DNA from: JANYHF01 sp031367715
GTDB taxonomy: Bacteria > Pseudomonadota > Alphaproteobacteria > Rhizobiales > Hyphomicrobiaceae
Length of the DNA stretch: 64,000 nt
Direction of reading: 5' to 3'
Assembly: GCA_031367715.1 (NCBI GenBank)
Contig: JANLQJ010000030.1
Coordinates: 28,771 to 92,770, forward strand
Shown: piece after piece, positions 26,308 through 35,511 of the stretch
Layout of the letters: each line of letters opens with the position of its first letter
How positions within the stretch are numbered: position 1 is the first letter of the stretch
Notes under the pieces: generated by a model
The model's database searches: none
The model's input: the letters and a program-made list of their open reading frames with translations, nothing else
What the model was told of the DNA's origin: nothing
Position numbers and translations under genes: made by a program

Positions 26308-27327
26308 ATGACTTCAAAGATCAGCCGCCGTCGCGTTCTGCAGGCCGGGGGCGCCGCAGTGCTGGCCGGTGCGGTGACCAGCCCGCTCATTAGTGCGCTT
26401 GCTGCCGACATTCCGATGGCACCCGAGGCTGGCGCGATCAAGATGGGGCTCAATCCCTGGCTCGGTTACGGCCAGTGGCACATCGCAACCAAGAAGGGGT
26501 TCCTCAAGGCGAACGGTCTGGAACAGGTCGAGCTGGTGAACTTTACCACCGATGCCGATTTGAATGCGGCGCTGGCTTCGGGCCAGATCCAGGCCGGCAA
26601 CATCGCCACCCATACCGCGATGGCCTTTGCTGCAGCCGGGTTGCCGATCAAGATCATCTTCCTCATGGACGTTTCGATGACGGCGGACGCCATGCTGAGT
26701 GACGGCTCGATCAGCTCGATCGCCGAGCTCAAGGGCAAGCAGGTCGCGTTCGAGGAGGGCACGACCAGCGATATTCTGTTGAACTATGCGCTTGCCAAGG
26801 CGGGCCTCAGCATTGCCGACGTGCAGAAGGTGCCGATGCCGGCTGCCGATGCGGGCACCGCGCTGATCGCGGGCAAGGTGCCGGTCGCCGTCACCTACGA
26901 GCCCTACATCAGCCTGGCCAAGACGCAGAACCCCAAGATCAAGATGATCGCTTCCGCGGGCGAAGACCCGGGCTTGATCTCCGACGTGTTCGTGGTGCGC
27001 CAGGACTTTCTTGACAGCAAGCCCGGCCAGGTGCTCGCCCTGGTCAAGAGCTGGGATGCGGCGCTTAAAGACTATCGCGCTGACACCAAGGGCGGTCGCG
27101 CCATCATCTCCGAAGCGGTCGGCGCCAAGCCCGAGGAACTCGATACGGCATTCGATGGCGTCACCTACTACTCGGTCGCCGAGAACAAGACGCAGCTGAC
27201 GGGTGACTTCCTGAAAAAGGTTGCGCCCGATGTGATGGCAGCGGCCACCAAGGCTGGCATCCTGACCAAGACGGTGGACTTTGCCGGCTTGATCGACGGC
27301 CGGTTCGTCGATGCCGCTGCAAAGTAG
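26308..27327 (+). CDS. Nitrate/sulfonate/taurine-type ABC transporter substrate-binding protein (Tat-exported)
   Basis: A 339-residue protein with a twin-arginine signal (SRRRVLQAGGAAVLAGA) and the NMT1/SsuA fold: MGLNPWLGYGQWHIATKKGF, DADLNAALASGQIQAGN, and KQVAFEEGTTSDILLNYAL. ATG 26308 is preceded by GGAGA at 26296-26300. It is the first gene of a three-gene importer operon; its end overlaps the permease start. Ligands in this class range from taurine and sulfonates to pyrimidines and aromatic acids, so the substrate is open. Confidence 0.9.
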   Translation: MTSKISRRRVLQAGGAAVLAGAVTSPLISALAADIPMAPEAGAIKMGLNPWLGYGQWHIATKKGFLKANGLEQVELVNFTTDADLNAALASGQIQAGNIATHTAMAFAAAGLPIKIIFLMDVSMTADAMLSDGSISSIAELKGKQVAFEEGTTSDILLNYALAKAGLSIADVQKVPMPAADAGTALIAGKVPVAVTYEPYISLAKTQNPKIKMIASAGEDPGLISDVFVVRQDFLDSKPGQVLALVKSWDAALKDYRADTKGGRAIISEAVGAKPEELDTAFDGVTYYSVAENKTQLTGDFLKKVAPDVMAAATKAGILTKTVDFAGLIDGRFVDAAAK

Positions 27328-28159
27328 CAGACCTGGCGGCGGGGTGCAGCGGACTTCGGCAGCATCTCGCCGGCGTCGCTTGTTCGCCATCGCGGCGAGG
27401 ATTTCCACGCTAGAGTTTGTCGGCATCGCCGGCAGCGTGTTTGCCGGCCTTGGATTGCTGTGGTGGGCGACCGCGGCAGCCGGGCTGGTGACGCCGTTGT
27501 TCCTGCCGCCGCCCGGCAGGGTACTCGCCAGGCTCGCCGAACTGTGGGGCAACGGCAAACTCACCGCCGACACCAGCATCAGCCTCTACCGCATGTCCGT
27601 GGGCTTCGCGCTGTCGACCATCGTGGCACTGCCGATTGGCGTGCTGATCGGGTCCTACCGGTCCTGGGAAGCGGCGATCGAACCCTTCGTCGACTTCATC
27701 CGCTACATGCCGGTGGTGGCTTTCGTGCCCTTGACCATCTTGTGGACCGGCACCGGTGATGCGCAGAAATTCCTGATCATCTGGATCGGCACCTTCTTCC
27801 AGCAGGTCCTGCTGATCATGGACAATGTCAAGGCGGTCCCCACCGACTTCATCAACCTCGGCCGTACGCTGCAGATGCCCGAGACCAGGATCCTCGGCCG
27901 CATCGTGTTGCCATCGGCCATGCCGGCCATCTGGGATTCGCTGCGCATCAGTCTCGGTTGGGCCTGGACCTGGCTGGTGGTCGCCGAACTGGTGGCCGCC
28001 ACGTCAGGGCTCGGCTACCGCATCACGACCGCACAACGCTTTTTCCAGACCGACACGATTTTCGCCTATCTGTTGCTGCTAGGCGTTCTGGGCCTGGCAA
28101 CCGACCAAGCCATGAAGTTTGCCGGGCGCCGGCTATTCCGCTACCTGCAGGTGCGCTGA
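27311..28159 (+). CDS. SsuC/TauC-type ABC transporter permease
   Basis: A 282-residue permease with about six membrane helices and the EAA loop TLQMPETRILGRIVLPSAMPAI at about residue 190, followed by LGWAWTWLVVAELVAATSGLG, which is characteristic of SsuC/TauC/NrtB permeases. Start overlaps the binding-protein gene by 17 bp; stop overlaps the ATPase start by one base (TGATG). Confidence 0.92.
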   Translation: MPLQSSRPGGGVQRTSAASRRRRLFAIAARISTLEFVGIAGSVFAGLGLLWWATAAAGLVTPLFLPPPGRVLARLAELWGNGKLTADTSISLYRMSVGFALSTIVALPIGVLIGSYRSWEAAIEPFVDFIRYMPVVAFVPLTILWTGTGDAQKFLIIWIGTFFQQVLLIMDNVKAVPTDFINLGRTLQMPETRILGRIVLPSAMPAIWDSLRISLGWAWTWLVVAELVAATSGLGYRITTAQRFFQTDTIFAYLLLLGVLGLATDQAMKFAGRRLFRYLQVR

Positions 28160-28956
28160 TGGCAGCGGCCAAGCTGGTCATCGTGGGCCTCGGCAAGACC
28201 TTCCACAGCGATCGCGGCGTCGTGGTCGCGCTCGATGGCGTCGATCTCGCGGTGGGCGAGAACGAATTTGTATCCCTGGTCGGCACATCGGGTTGCGGCA
28301 AGTCCACGCTGCTGATGATCGTGGCGGGCCTCGAAGACGAATTTGCTGGCGAGGTGACCGTCGACGGCGAGCCGATCACGGCGCCCGGCCGCGATCGCGG
28401 GGTGGTGTTCCAGACCTACACGCTGCTGCCCTGGCTGACCGCGCAAGGAAATGTCGAATTCGCCCTGACGGCGGCTGGCAAAACCAAAGCGGAGGCACGC
28501 GACATTGCCCGCGATCATCTCGCGCTGGTCGGGCTCACGGATTTCGCCCAGGCCTATCCGAGCGAGCTTTCAGGCGGCATGAAGCAGCGCGTCGCGATCG
28601 CTCGCGCGCTGTCCTATCGACCCAAGATATTGCTGATGGACGAGCCGTTCGGCGCGTTGGACGCGTTGACGCGGCACCATATGCAAGAGCTGCTGGCGCG
28701 CATCTGGGAGCGGCACCGGCTGACAGTGCTGTTCGTCACTCATGATGTCGAGGAAGCGGTCTACATGTCCGACCGGGTGGCGGTGATGTCGAACCGGCCA
28801 GGCCGCATCAAATCCATCATCCCGATCGACCTGCCGCGCCCGCGCAACTACGCGATGATGGGTACACCCGCCTTTGCCGAACTGCAGCGCCGCGTGCTCG
28901 ACGAGATCCGCGCCGAGTCAATCGCGAACGCTGCCCTGGGCGAGGCGTTGGCGTAG
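28159..28956 (+). CDS. SsuB/TauB-type ABC transporter ATPase
   Basis: A 265-residue ATPase: Walker A GTSGCGKST, VFQTYTLLPWLTAQGNV, signature ELSGGMKQRVAIARAL, Walker B ILLMDEPFGALD, and LFVTHDVEEAVYMSDRV. The LPWLTA/NV and DEPFGALDALTR wording is typical of the NitT/TauT class. ATG 28159 is used, since the longer in-frame extension overlaps the permease. Confidence 0.93.
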   Translation: MAAAKLVIVGLGKTFHSDRGVVVALDGVDLAVGENEFVSLVGTSGCGKSTLLMIVAGLEDEFAGEVTVDGEPITAPGRDRGVVFQTYTLLPWLTAQGNVEFALTAAGKTKAEARDIARDHLALVGLTDFAQAYPSELSGGMKQRVAIARALSYRPKILLMDEPFGALDALTRHHMQELLARIWERHRLTVLFVTHDVEEAVYMSDRVAVMSNRPGRIKSIIPIDLPRPRNYAMMGTPAFAELQRRVLDEIRAESIANAALGEALA

Positions 28957-28992
28957 ACGGATCAAAAAGCGGCAGGCAGCAGCCATTGCCAA

Positions 28993-29439
28993 TCACCCGC
29001 CTGGACGTTCCCGCGGCAGCCACTTCATGATGTGCTCTGCCACAGCGACGGTTTCGGCGCGTTCGTTGGTGACCGTGACTTTGCCGGTCGAGCGCTGCCT
29101 TGCGCCGTCGTAGCTGGAAACCTCATAGGCAATGGTGATCGTATCGCCGATGAAGACTGGCGCCAGCAGGCGGATGCGATCATAACCGAGCGAGACCGGA
29201 AACAAAGGCGCATCGGCAGGCGCGCGCTCGGCAATCATGGTCGAACAGCGCGACATATAGCCGACGATCAAAGCGCCGTGTGCGATGCGGCGACCATACG
29301 GCGTTCCGCGCATGAAGACCTCATCGACATGGTTGGGTGACAGGTCTCCGGTGATGCCAGCAAAGAGGTAAACGTCGCTCTCCGAAACGGTCTTGCGAAA
29401 GCTGACGCGCATCCCCGGCTGCAATGGCGCATCGGTCAT
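28993..29439 (-). CDS. MaoC-like dehydratase domain protein
   Basis: A 148-residue single hot-dog-fold protein. The hydratase motif is visible as FAGITGDLSPNHVDEVF, with the Asp/His pair used by (R)-specific enoyl-CoA hydratases, followed by RIAHGALIVGYMS. Such proteins hydrate short enoyl-CoA or related thioesters. It is convergent with the transporter operon, 36 bp away, and has no evident operon partner. Substrate unknown. Confidence 0.85.
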   Translation of the reverse strand: MTDAPLQPGMRVSFRKTVSESDVYLFAGITGDLSPNHVDEVFMRGTPYGRRIAHGALIVGYMSRCSTMIAERAPADAPLFPVSLGYDRIRLLAPVFIGDTITIAYEVSSYDGARQRSTGKVTVTNERAETVAVAEHIMKWLPRERPGG

Positions 29440-29508
29440 CGGCGATCTCCGTTCAAGACTGCACCTCTATCGAGCGCGGCAAGCACGGCCGCTATCGCAC
29501 CAATATCT

Positions 29509-29625
29509 GAAGCCACGCGCGACGCCGATCTCGCCCTGCATCCGACGGTCAAACCGGCAACGCTGGTCACCGACGCGATCTTCGATTGCTGCAAGCGCAA
29601 CGGCAGTATCCTGCATCCACACCAT
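29509..29625 (+). pseudogene. Remnant of a DNA N4/N6 methylase C-terminal region
   Basis: In one frame this reads EATRDADLALHPTVKPATLV followed by TDAIFDCCKRNGSIL, matching the conserved LALHPTVKPVALVADAI.DC..RG.IVLDP segment of ParB-associated DNA methylases. It then loses the expected DPF.GSGTT motif. No start, no catalytic DPPY and no later part are present. The whole 333-base gap 29440-29772 contains nothing else recognisable. Confidence 0.5.
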
Positions 29626-29772
29626 TCAACGTCATCATTCGACGGCTTGCCGAGGTCTGCCACGTCGAGGAGATCTTGTCCAAACGGGAGTCCTTAAAGC
29701 GACGTCGAAACAGAACGGGTTGCCAACTCTTGTTGTGCGCTCATGATGGTGGTTCGTGACCCAAGCAAGTGG

Positions 29773-30864
29773 TCAGCTGGCCGGCCTCAGGGTTATTCCT
29801 GTTTGCGGATGGAACAGCCGCACGTCATCGGCTTTGATGCTGATTTGAATGATATCGCCAATCGCGAGCTTGAGCCGCTCGGTTGTGAACAGTTTCAGGA
29901 ATTGGCCACCGAGTTCGAGATGAACGACCGTCCCGACACCCGTCGGCTCGACCAGCACCACGCGTGCTGAAATGGCATCAATGGCACTGGAACGGTTGCC
30001 TAGCAGCACACGCTCAGGCCGTATCCCGGCTACGACACGGCCGTCAGTTGGCGAACCAGGTGGGGCGAGAATCTCAGTCAGAACCAGATTTCCCAGGCGC
30101 AGCTGAGTTCGCCCCATGGCAGTTGCAATCTGGGCATCAAGAAAATTCATGGCTGGTGAACCGATGAATTCGGCGACGAACCGGTTGGCTGGATCGTCAT
30201 AGAGTTCGAGCGGCGTGCCGACCTGCTGGATGATGCCGCCGTTCATGGCCACGATGCGGTCGGCCATGGTCATCGCCTCAATCTGGTCGTGGGTGACGTA
30301 GACGGAGGTTGCGCCAAGCTCACGATGCAGCTTGCGGATCTCAAAGCGCATCTGCTCGCGCAGGCGCGCATCGAGATTGGAGAGCGGCTCGTCGAACAGG
30401 AAGGCTTTGGGCTTGCGTACAATCGCGCGACCCATGGCGACGCGTTGGCGCTGACCGCCCGAAAGCTGGCGCGGCTTGCGATCCTGCAGCGCTTGCAGCC
30501 CGAGCTTGGCGCTTGCCTTGGCCACGGCATCGGCGATCCGCTCGCTGGTGGTGCGCTTGAGCTTCAGGCTGTAGCTCATATTGTCGCGCACCGTCATGTG
30601 CGGATAGAGCGCGTAGGACTGGAACACCATGGCGATGTCGCGATCCTTGGGCGCAAGATCATTGACCACCCGGTCGCCGATGCGGATTTCGCCGGCCGAG
30701 GGGTCTTCGAGGCCCGCAATCAAACGCAGCAGCGTCGACTTTCCGCAGCCGGACGGTCCGACCAGCACCACGAATTCGCCGGAGGCGACGCTGAGATCGA
30801 TGCCCTTCAGGACCGCCACGGCGCCGAAGTTTTTCTCGATCCCGCGGATGTCGATGGACGTCAT
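29773..30864 (-). CDS. CUT1 sugar ABC transporter ATPase (UgpC/MalK-type)
   Basis: A 363-residue ATPase with Walker A GPSGCGKST, MVFQSYALYPHMTV, signature QLSGGQRQRVAMGRAIV, Walker B FLFDEPLSNLDARL, VYVTHDQIEAMT, and the TOBE-type tail (GIRPERVLLG). Unlike the ATPase at 12635-15808 it ends normally with no extra domain. It is the last gene of the gntR - lyase - binding protein - permease - permease - ATPase unit and may also serve the ATPase-less importer at 39.8-43.5 kb. Confidence 0.94.
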   Translation of the reverse strand: MTSIDIRGIEKNFGAVAVLKGIDLSVASGEFVVLVGPSGCGKSTLLRLIAGLEDPSAGEIRIGDRVVNDLAPKDRDIAMVFQSYALYPHMTVRDNMSYSLKLKRTTSERIADAVAKASAKLGLQALQDRKPRQLSGGQRQRVAMGRAIVRKPKAFLFDEPLSNLDARLREQMRFEIRKLHRELGATSVYVTHDQIEAMTMADRIVAMNGGIIQQVGTPLELYDDPANRFVAEFIGSPAMNFLDAQIATAMGRTQLRLGNLVLTEILAPPGSPTDGRVVAGIRPERVLLGNRSSAIDAISARVVLVEPTGVGTVVHLELGGQFLKLFTTERLKLAIGDIIQISIKADDVRLFHPQTGITLRPAS

Positions 30865-30874
30865 GAATTGCCTT

Positions 30875-31717
30875 TCAGCCCTTGACCGCGCCGGCCGTGA
30901 GGCCTTGGACCAGATGGCGCTGAATGAGGAAGAAGAATATGCAGACCGGCGCGAGCGCGAGAATGCCCGCCGCCGTCATCTGCCCGAAGTCGACCGAGAA
31001 TTTCGACACGAACGACAGCAGTCCGACCGGGAAGGTGGTGGCGTTGGTCGAGGAATTCAGCATCAGCGCAAACAGCAACTCGCTCCAGGCGGCGGTGAAG
31101 ACAAAGCCGAGCGTGGCCGCGATGCCGGGCAAGGTCAGTGGCAGGACGATCTGGCGCAGCGCGACGAAGCGCGAGGCGCCGTCGATCATTGCGGCCTCCT
31201 CAAGTTCCTTCGGGATGGCATCGAAGAACGACTGCATCAGGAAGGCCGCGAACGGTACGTTGAACGTCGTGTAGATGATGATGAGGCCTGCGAGGCTGTT
31301 GGTGAGGCCGAGCGGCGCGAACAGCCGGAACACCGGGGCAATGATCATGATCAGCGGGAACATCTGCGTCACCAGCAGCAGCCCGACGATCCAGAACTTG
31401 CCGCGGAACTGGAAGCGCGAGAAGGCATAGCCGGCTGCTGCCGCGACCAGTGTGGTCAAGATGGATGTGGACGCCGAGACAATGACGCTGTTGCCGAAAA
31501 ACCGCGGAAAGTCGGTGTTGGCGATGACCGAAACGTAGTGGCTGACGGTCGTGCGCGATGGCCACATGCGCACGCCCTCGGTATAGAGCAGATCGTTAGG
31601 CGTCACCGAAACTTTTAGCATCCAGTAGAGCGGGAACAGCGCCACGGCGACGTAGATGGCGATCAGCGCATAGTGGAAGGTCCAATAGCTCGCCCGGCGC
31701 AACGTGACCGATCGCAT
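30875..31717 (-). CDS. CUT1 sugar ABC transporter permease (MalG-type)
   Basis: A 280-residue six-helix permease: VAVALFPLYWMLKVSVTPND near the start, LAGLIIIYTTFNVPFAAFLMQ in the middle, and the EAA loop LEEAAMIDGASRFVALRQIVLPL at about residue 190. It sits 10 bp upstream of the ATPase. Confidence 0.93.
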   Translation of the reverse strand: MRSVTLRRASYWTFHYALIAIYVAVALFPLYWMLKVSVTPNDLLYTEGVRMWPSRTTVSHYVSVIANTDFPRFFGNSVIVSASTSILTTLVAAAAGYAFSRFQFRGKFWIVGLLLVTQMFPLIMIIAPVFRLFAPLGLTNSLAGLIIIYTTFNVPFAAFLMQSFFDAIPKELEEAAMIDGASRFVALRQIVLPLTLPGIAATLGFVFTAAWSELLFALMLNSSTNATTFPVGLLSFVSKFSVDFGQMTAAGILALAPVCIFFFLIQRHLVQGLTAGAVKG

Positions 31718-31724
31718 GGTACCC

Positions 31725-32651
31725 TCAGTGTGCCCGGATGATCAGTTGGCGCAGCGCAATGACGATGGCGGCGTAAACCAGGAGGATCACCAAGAGGACT
31801 GTGGCGATGGCGGAGGCGTAGCCGAAGTCGAGGCGCTGGAAAGCCTGCGAGAAGATATAGCTGGCCAGGATCTGGGTGGAATCGGCCGGTCCGCCGCGCG
31901 TCATGACCACGATCAGGTCGGCGGCATTGGCGATCCAGACCGCGCGCAGCAGCAGCGTGATGGCGATGGTCGGGGCCAGGAACGGCAGCGTGATCGACCA
32001 GAAGCGCTTGATCGGGCCGGCGCCGTCGATCTGGGCCGCCTCGTAGATATCGGTCGGGATGGACTGCAGCGCGGCAAGCAGCGTGATGGCGTAGAACGGA
32101 ATGCCCCACCAGACATTGGCGGCGATTGGTCCCCAGAGCGCCGTCGCTGGATTTGAGAGAATGTTCTCGGGCGTGGTCATGAGGCCGCTACGCACGAACC
32201 AGTGCGGCAGCGGCCCGACGACGGGGTTGAACAGCCAGGCCCAATTAAGCCCGGAGAGGAAACTCGGCACCGCCCAAGGCAGGAAGACCAGCGCCTGCAC
32301 CAGCCATCTCCCCGGAAAGGGCTGGTTCAGCAGCAGCGCCAGGATCAGCCCAAAGACGAATTGCAACAGGACTGAAACGACGGTCCACTCGATGGTGTTA
32401 TGCAGTGCGTTCCAGAAATTGCCGTCCTTCCAGATCTCCACGAAATGTCCAGTACCGATGAATTCGCCGCTGAACGGATCGAGCAGGACGATGTTGCGAA
32501 AGGCGTAGGAGACGCCGATGCCGAGCGGCACGAGCAGGATGGTGATGATCAGGATGAGCGCGGGCGAGGCATAGATCCACGGCTCGGCGGCAAGGAAGAA
32601 TTTGCGCTTGTGTGCTGCCGGCATGGGGCCGAATTGGCTCACTGAGACCAT
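31725..32651 (-). CDS. CUT1 sugar ABC transporter permease (MalF-type)
   Basis: A 308-residue six-helix permease: PALILIITILLVPLGIGVSY as first helix, LVQALVFLPWAVPSFLSGL, and the EAA loop YEAAQIDGAGPIKRFWSITLPFL near residue 215. It is separated from the upstream binding-protein gene by 343 bases that contain the 180-bp paired-hairpin element. Confidence 0.93.
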   Translation of the reverse strand: MVSVSQFGPMPAAHKRKFFLAAEPWIYASPALILIITILLVPLGIGVSYAFRNIVLLDPFSGEFIGTGHFVEIWKDGNFWNALHNTIEWTVVSVLLQFVFGLILALLLNQPFPGRWLVQALVFLPWAVPSFLSGLNWAWLFNPVVGPLPHWFVRSGLMTTPENILSNPATALWGPIAANVWWGIPFYAITLLAALQSIPTDIYEAAQIDGAGPIKRFWSITLPFLAPTIAITLLLRAVWIANAADLIVVMTRGGPADSTQILASYIFSQAFQRLDFGYASAIATVLLVILLVYAAIVIALRQLIIRAH

Positions 32652-32740
32652 GTTAATGGGTCATTTCCGAGATCTCGCACTCATTCTCAATGTCCGGCAA
32701 CACTAGCAATTCGGCTTGCAACCGATCAACTACTCACGCT

Positions 32741-32920
32741 TCCCGGAATTCGGCGCGCTTTTTCTTCGCGCGTCGAATATCCGGGATCTTTACCTGCCAG
32801 GACAGCGCACGTCCTTCCCGCGAGTCCTGTTTCCACGTACGCGGCTCCAGATGTGCTTGAACCGAACCAGGTAAGGGTCCCGGACATTTTCCGCGCAAAT
32901 GAGCGCGTCAAATTCCGGGA
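32741..32920. repeat. 180-bp paired-hairpin element, copy 1
   Basis: A 46-bp hairpin (32741-32786) and a 43-bp hairpin (32878-32920), both built on TCCCGGA...TCCGGGA ends, flank a 91-base core. The element at 40707-40886 has the same plan in the opposite orientation: the 46-bp hairpins are identical, and the cores align without gaps over 91 bases at about 60 identical positions. It fills the gap between the binding-protein gene and the first permease gene. No open frame is conserved in the core. Confidence 0.9.
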
Positions 32921-32994
32921 TGCGAATGAAGATTACGGAAGGTGGTTGCGGGCAGCGCTGCACAGCCGCCCGCCACCGATCACGTCAGTTGGGC

Positions 32995-34254
32995 CTACTT
33001 CGCCATGAACTTCTGTTGCGCCTTGGTGAAGTAGTCGGCCCAGTTCTTGGCCATGTCTTCAGGACTGGTCTGGCCCAGAAGCGTCTGCTGGGTTGCCTTC
33101 ACCGCGATGGAATCGGCGAAGTAGGCGAATTCCTTCAGGTAGGTCGGCATCACGAGCGGCGTTACGTCCTTATCGCTGAGCTCGTCGAACCAGCCCTTGA
33201 ACTTCGGATCGGCATAGAAGGGGTCCTTGTCGGCCGATTTATAGATCGGCAGGGCACCGATCTTCTGGTTCCATTTCACGTTACCCTCGGGTCCGTCGAG
33301 CGTGGCGATCAGTTTCCAGGCCAGATCCTTGCTCTTGCTGTTGGCGAACATGGACCAGGACGCATAGCCGATGGTCGGGAACGACTTGCCTGCCGGGCCC
33401 TTGGGCATCGGAACAACGTCGTAGTCGTCCTTGTTCATCCGCTCGGCGACAGAGATCAGCGCATCCGGGTCCTGGTCCAGCATGGCGCAGGTGCCGGAGT
33501 AGAAGCCCGTGACGATCTCGTTGAAGCCCCAGTTGACGCTGTCCTTGGGCGCCGAACCGTTCTTGTAGAGATCGGCGAGGAAGGTGACGCCCTTGACCCA
33601 GCCGGGATCGGACATGGTCGAGGTGCCGTCGGCTTTGAAGAACGCCGGATCGCCGTTCATGATGGCGCCGAACATCATCCAGCCGTTCAGGCCGCCCGGT
33701 CCGCCACGCAGGCAATAGCCCGATTTGCCGGGGATGGCCGAGATCTTCTTGGCTGCATCGGCAAACTCATCGAGCGTCTTGGGTGGGCCGGAGATGCCGG
33801 CTTGGGCGAACAGCTTCTTGTTGTAGAACAGCGCGCGCAGATAGAAGCCGTAGGGCAATCCGTAGGCTGTGTTCTTGACATAACGACCCATCTGTAGGGC
33901 GCGATCATTCAATTCGCCGGTATGCTCCCATTTGGCCAGATAGGGTTCGAGGCTCTCAAGCATGCCGTTGTTGGCATAAAGAGACATCCAGCGGTCGGGC
34001 ATTTCCACGACGTCCGGAGTTTCGCCGGCCGAGACCATGGTGGCGAACTTCTCGAACGCCTGGCCCCACGGTAGCGAGGTGATCTCGACCTTGGTGCCGG
34101 GATTGGCGGCCTCGAACTTGGCGACGATTTCCTTGAGTGTGACGGTACGCTCGGGGCTGGTGATGACCTCGACGAGCTTCAACGTCGTGTCGGCATGGGC
34201 TTGCGTCGCCAGCAAAAGAGACGTGGAGGCCGCAAGCAGGATTTTTCGCATCAT
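32995..34254 (-). CDS. CUT1 sugar ABC transporter substrate-binding protein
   Basis: A 419-residue family 1 binding protein with signal peptide MMRKILLAASTSLLLATQA-HA. Typical segments: EIVAKFEAANPGTKVEITSL, WGQAFEKFATMVSAGETPDV, GLPYGFYLRALFYNKKLFA. It follows the gamma-family lyase gene by 81 bp on the same strand, so gntR, the lyase and the importer probably share a transcript. Confidence 0.92.
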   Translation of the reverse strand: MMRKILLAASTSLLLATQAHADTTLKLVEVITSPERTVTLKEIVAKFEAANPGTKVEITSLPWGQAFEKFATMVSAGETPDVVEMPDRWMSLYANNGMLESLEPYLAKWEHTGELNDRALQMGRYVKNTAYGLPYGFYLRALFYNKKLFAQAGISGPPKTLDEFADAAKKISAIPGKSGYCLRGGPGGLNGWMMFGAIMNGDPAFFKADGTSTMSDPGWVKGVTFLADLYKNGSAPKDSVNWGFNEIVTGFYSGTCAMLDQDPDALISVAERMNKDDYDVVPMPKGPAGKSFPTIGYASWSMFANSKSKDLAWKLIATLDGPEGNVKWNQKIGALPIYKSADKDPFYADPKFKGWFDELSDKDVTPLVMPTYLKEFAYFADSIAVKATQQTLLGQTSPEDMAKNWADYFTKAQQKFMAK

Positions 34255-34335
34255 TGCTGTGTTTCTCCCTAGGAAGGTGTTGGCAGGTAATCAGTTGACA
34301 GACGTTATCGCATTCTCCTTTCTCGCCCTTGGCGA

Positions 34336-35511
34336 TCATGATTTGAGGGTGGACTGGTCGATGGCGCGGGTCAGATCCAACCATAGAGCATCGGTGCCTT
34401 CGAGCCCGACATGCAGGCGGACGACGCGCTCGGACACGCCGAAGTCGAGGGCGGAGTTGGGGCCGGCAGCCTGCCCACGCGTGATCAGTGCCGGCACCAC
34501 GAGGCTCTCGTGTCCGCCCCAGCTGACGCCGAGCTTGAACAGCTTCAGGCGATCGCAAAAGGCAGGAATGTCGATGCTCTTGTCGAACTCGAATGAGAAC
34601 AGCCCGGACGATCCGTTAAGTCCGGGTGGCATGCGGTTCCGCATCGCGGGGTGGTGCACGGCCGTGACGCATTTCAATCCCGAGAGCCGTCGCGCAACGT
34701 CGAGGCCGGACGCCTGATGACTGCGCATGCGCGCCGGCAGTGTACGCAGACCACGCAGCAGCAACCACGCATCGAAGGGTGCGAGTTTGGCGCCAAGATA
34801 AGGATGAATAGTGCGCCGGATGGTATCGATGAGATCCTTTCGCCCACAGACCACCCCGGCAACCGTATCGCTGTGCCCGCCAATGTATTTCGAAGCCGAA
34901 TGCAAAGAGAGATCGACGCCGAGCGTCACCGGCTGCTGGAAAACGGGCGAGGCCCAGCTGTTGTCGATGATCGAAATCGCCCCGTGCCTATGCGCCAAGG
35001 CGGCCAGCGCACCAACATCATGGGCCTCCATCAACCAGCTGGTCGGGCTTTCCAGATAGAGCAATTTAGCCCCCGGCAGGGCCGCAGCGACTGCATCGGG
35101 ATCGCAGCCATCCACATAGGTGGTCGCAATGCCCAATCGCTTGAGCAGCGTCTCGAACAATCGGTAGGCGTCCGGATAGACATGGCGCACACATACGATG
35201 CGATCGCCGGGGCTCACGAAGGCCAGCACCGAACCCGAAATCGCGCCCATACCGCTGGCAAACCCGATGGCGTCGTCGGTGACCTCAAGCGCGGCCATCT
35301 TCTCTTCGAACGCGCGCACCGTCGGATTGGTGGTGCGCGAGTAGACATAACGCTCCCGTTCGCCCCGATAGGTCGCGGCCATCTCTTCGAACGAGGAGAA
35401 TGTAAACAGCGACGTCTGCACGATCGGCGGCACTACCGCCTCATAGGCGTTCGGTCCGTCATGGGCGACGATCAGCCCGGCGCGCTCGAACGGATCGGGG
35501 ATGTCGATCAC
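34336..35511 (-). CDS. PLP-dependent Cys/Met metabolism (gamma-family) lyase
   Basis: A 391-residue enzyme of the cystathionine gamma-synthase/beta-lyase family. The PLP Lys lies in SLHSASKYIGGHSD; the cofactor-contacting segments YSRTTNPTVRAFEEKMA and ASGMGAISGSVLAFV are present, and RLHVGLEGTDAL closes the protein. The GTG start at 35511 overlaps the gntR stop (GTGA) with AGGAG upstream, so the two are translationally coupled. Whether it cleaves cystathionine, methionine or another sulfur or amino compound is not decidable; its place between a regulator and a sugar-type importer is unusual. Confidence 0.87.
   Translation of the reverse strand: MIDIPDPFERAGLIVAHDGPNAYEAVVPPIVQTSLFTFSSFEEMAATYRGERERYVYSRTTNPTVRAFEEKMAALEVTDDAIGFASGMGAISGSVLAFVSPGDRIVCVRHVYPDAYRLFETLLKRLGIATTYVDGCDPDAVAAALPGAKLLYLESPTSWLMEAHDVGALAALAHRHGAISIIDNSWASPVFQQPVTLGVDLSLHSASKYIGGHSDTVAGVVCGRKDLIDTIRRTIHPYLGAKLAPFDAWLLLRGLRTLPARMRSHQASGLDVARRLSGLKCVTAVHHPAMRNRMPPGLNGSSGLFSFEFDKSIDIPAFCDRLKLFKLGVSWGGHESLVVPALITRGQAAGPNSALDFGVSERVVRLHVGLEGTDALWLDLTRAIDQSTLKS

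Noticed and set aside
29393..29746. 117-codon plus-strand open frame
   Set aside because: It crosses the MaoC start and the methylase remnant in a different frame from the one with protein similarity; no family features.
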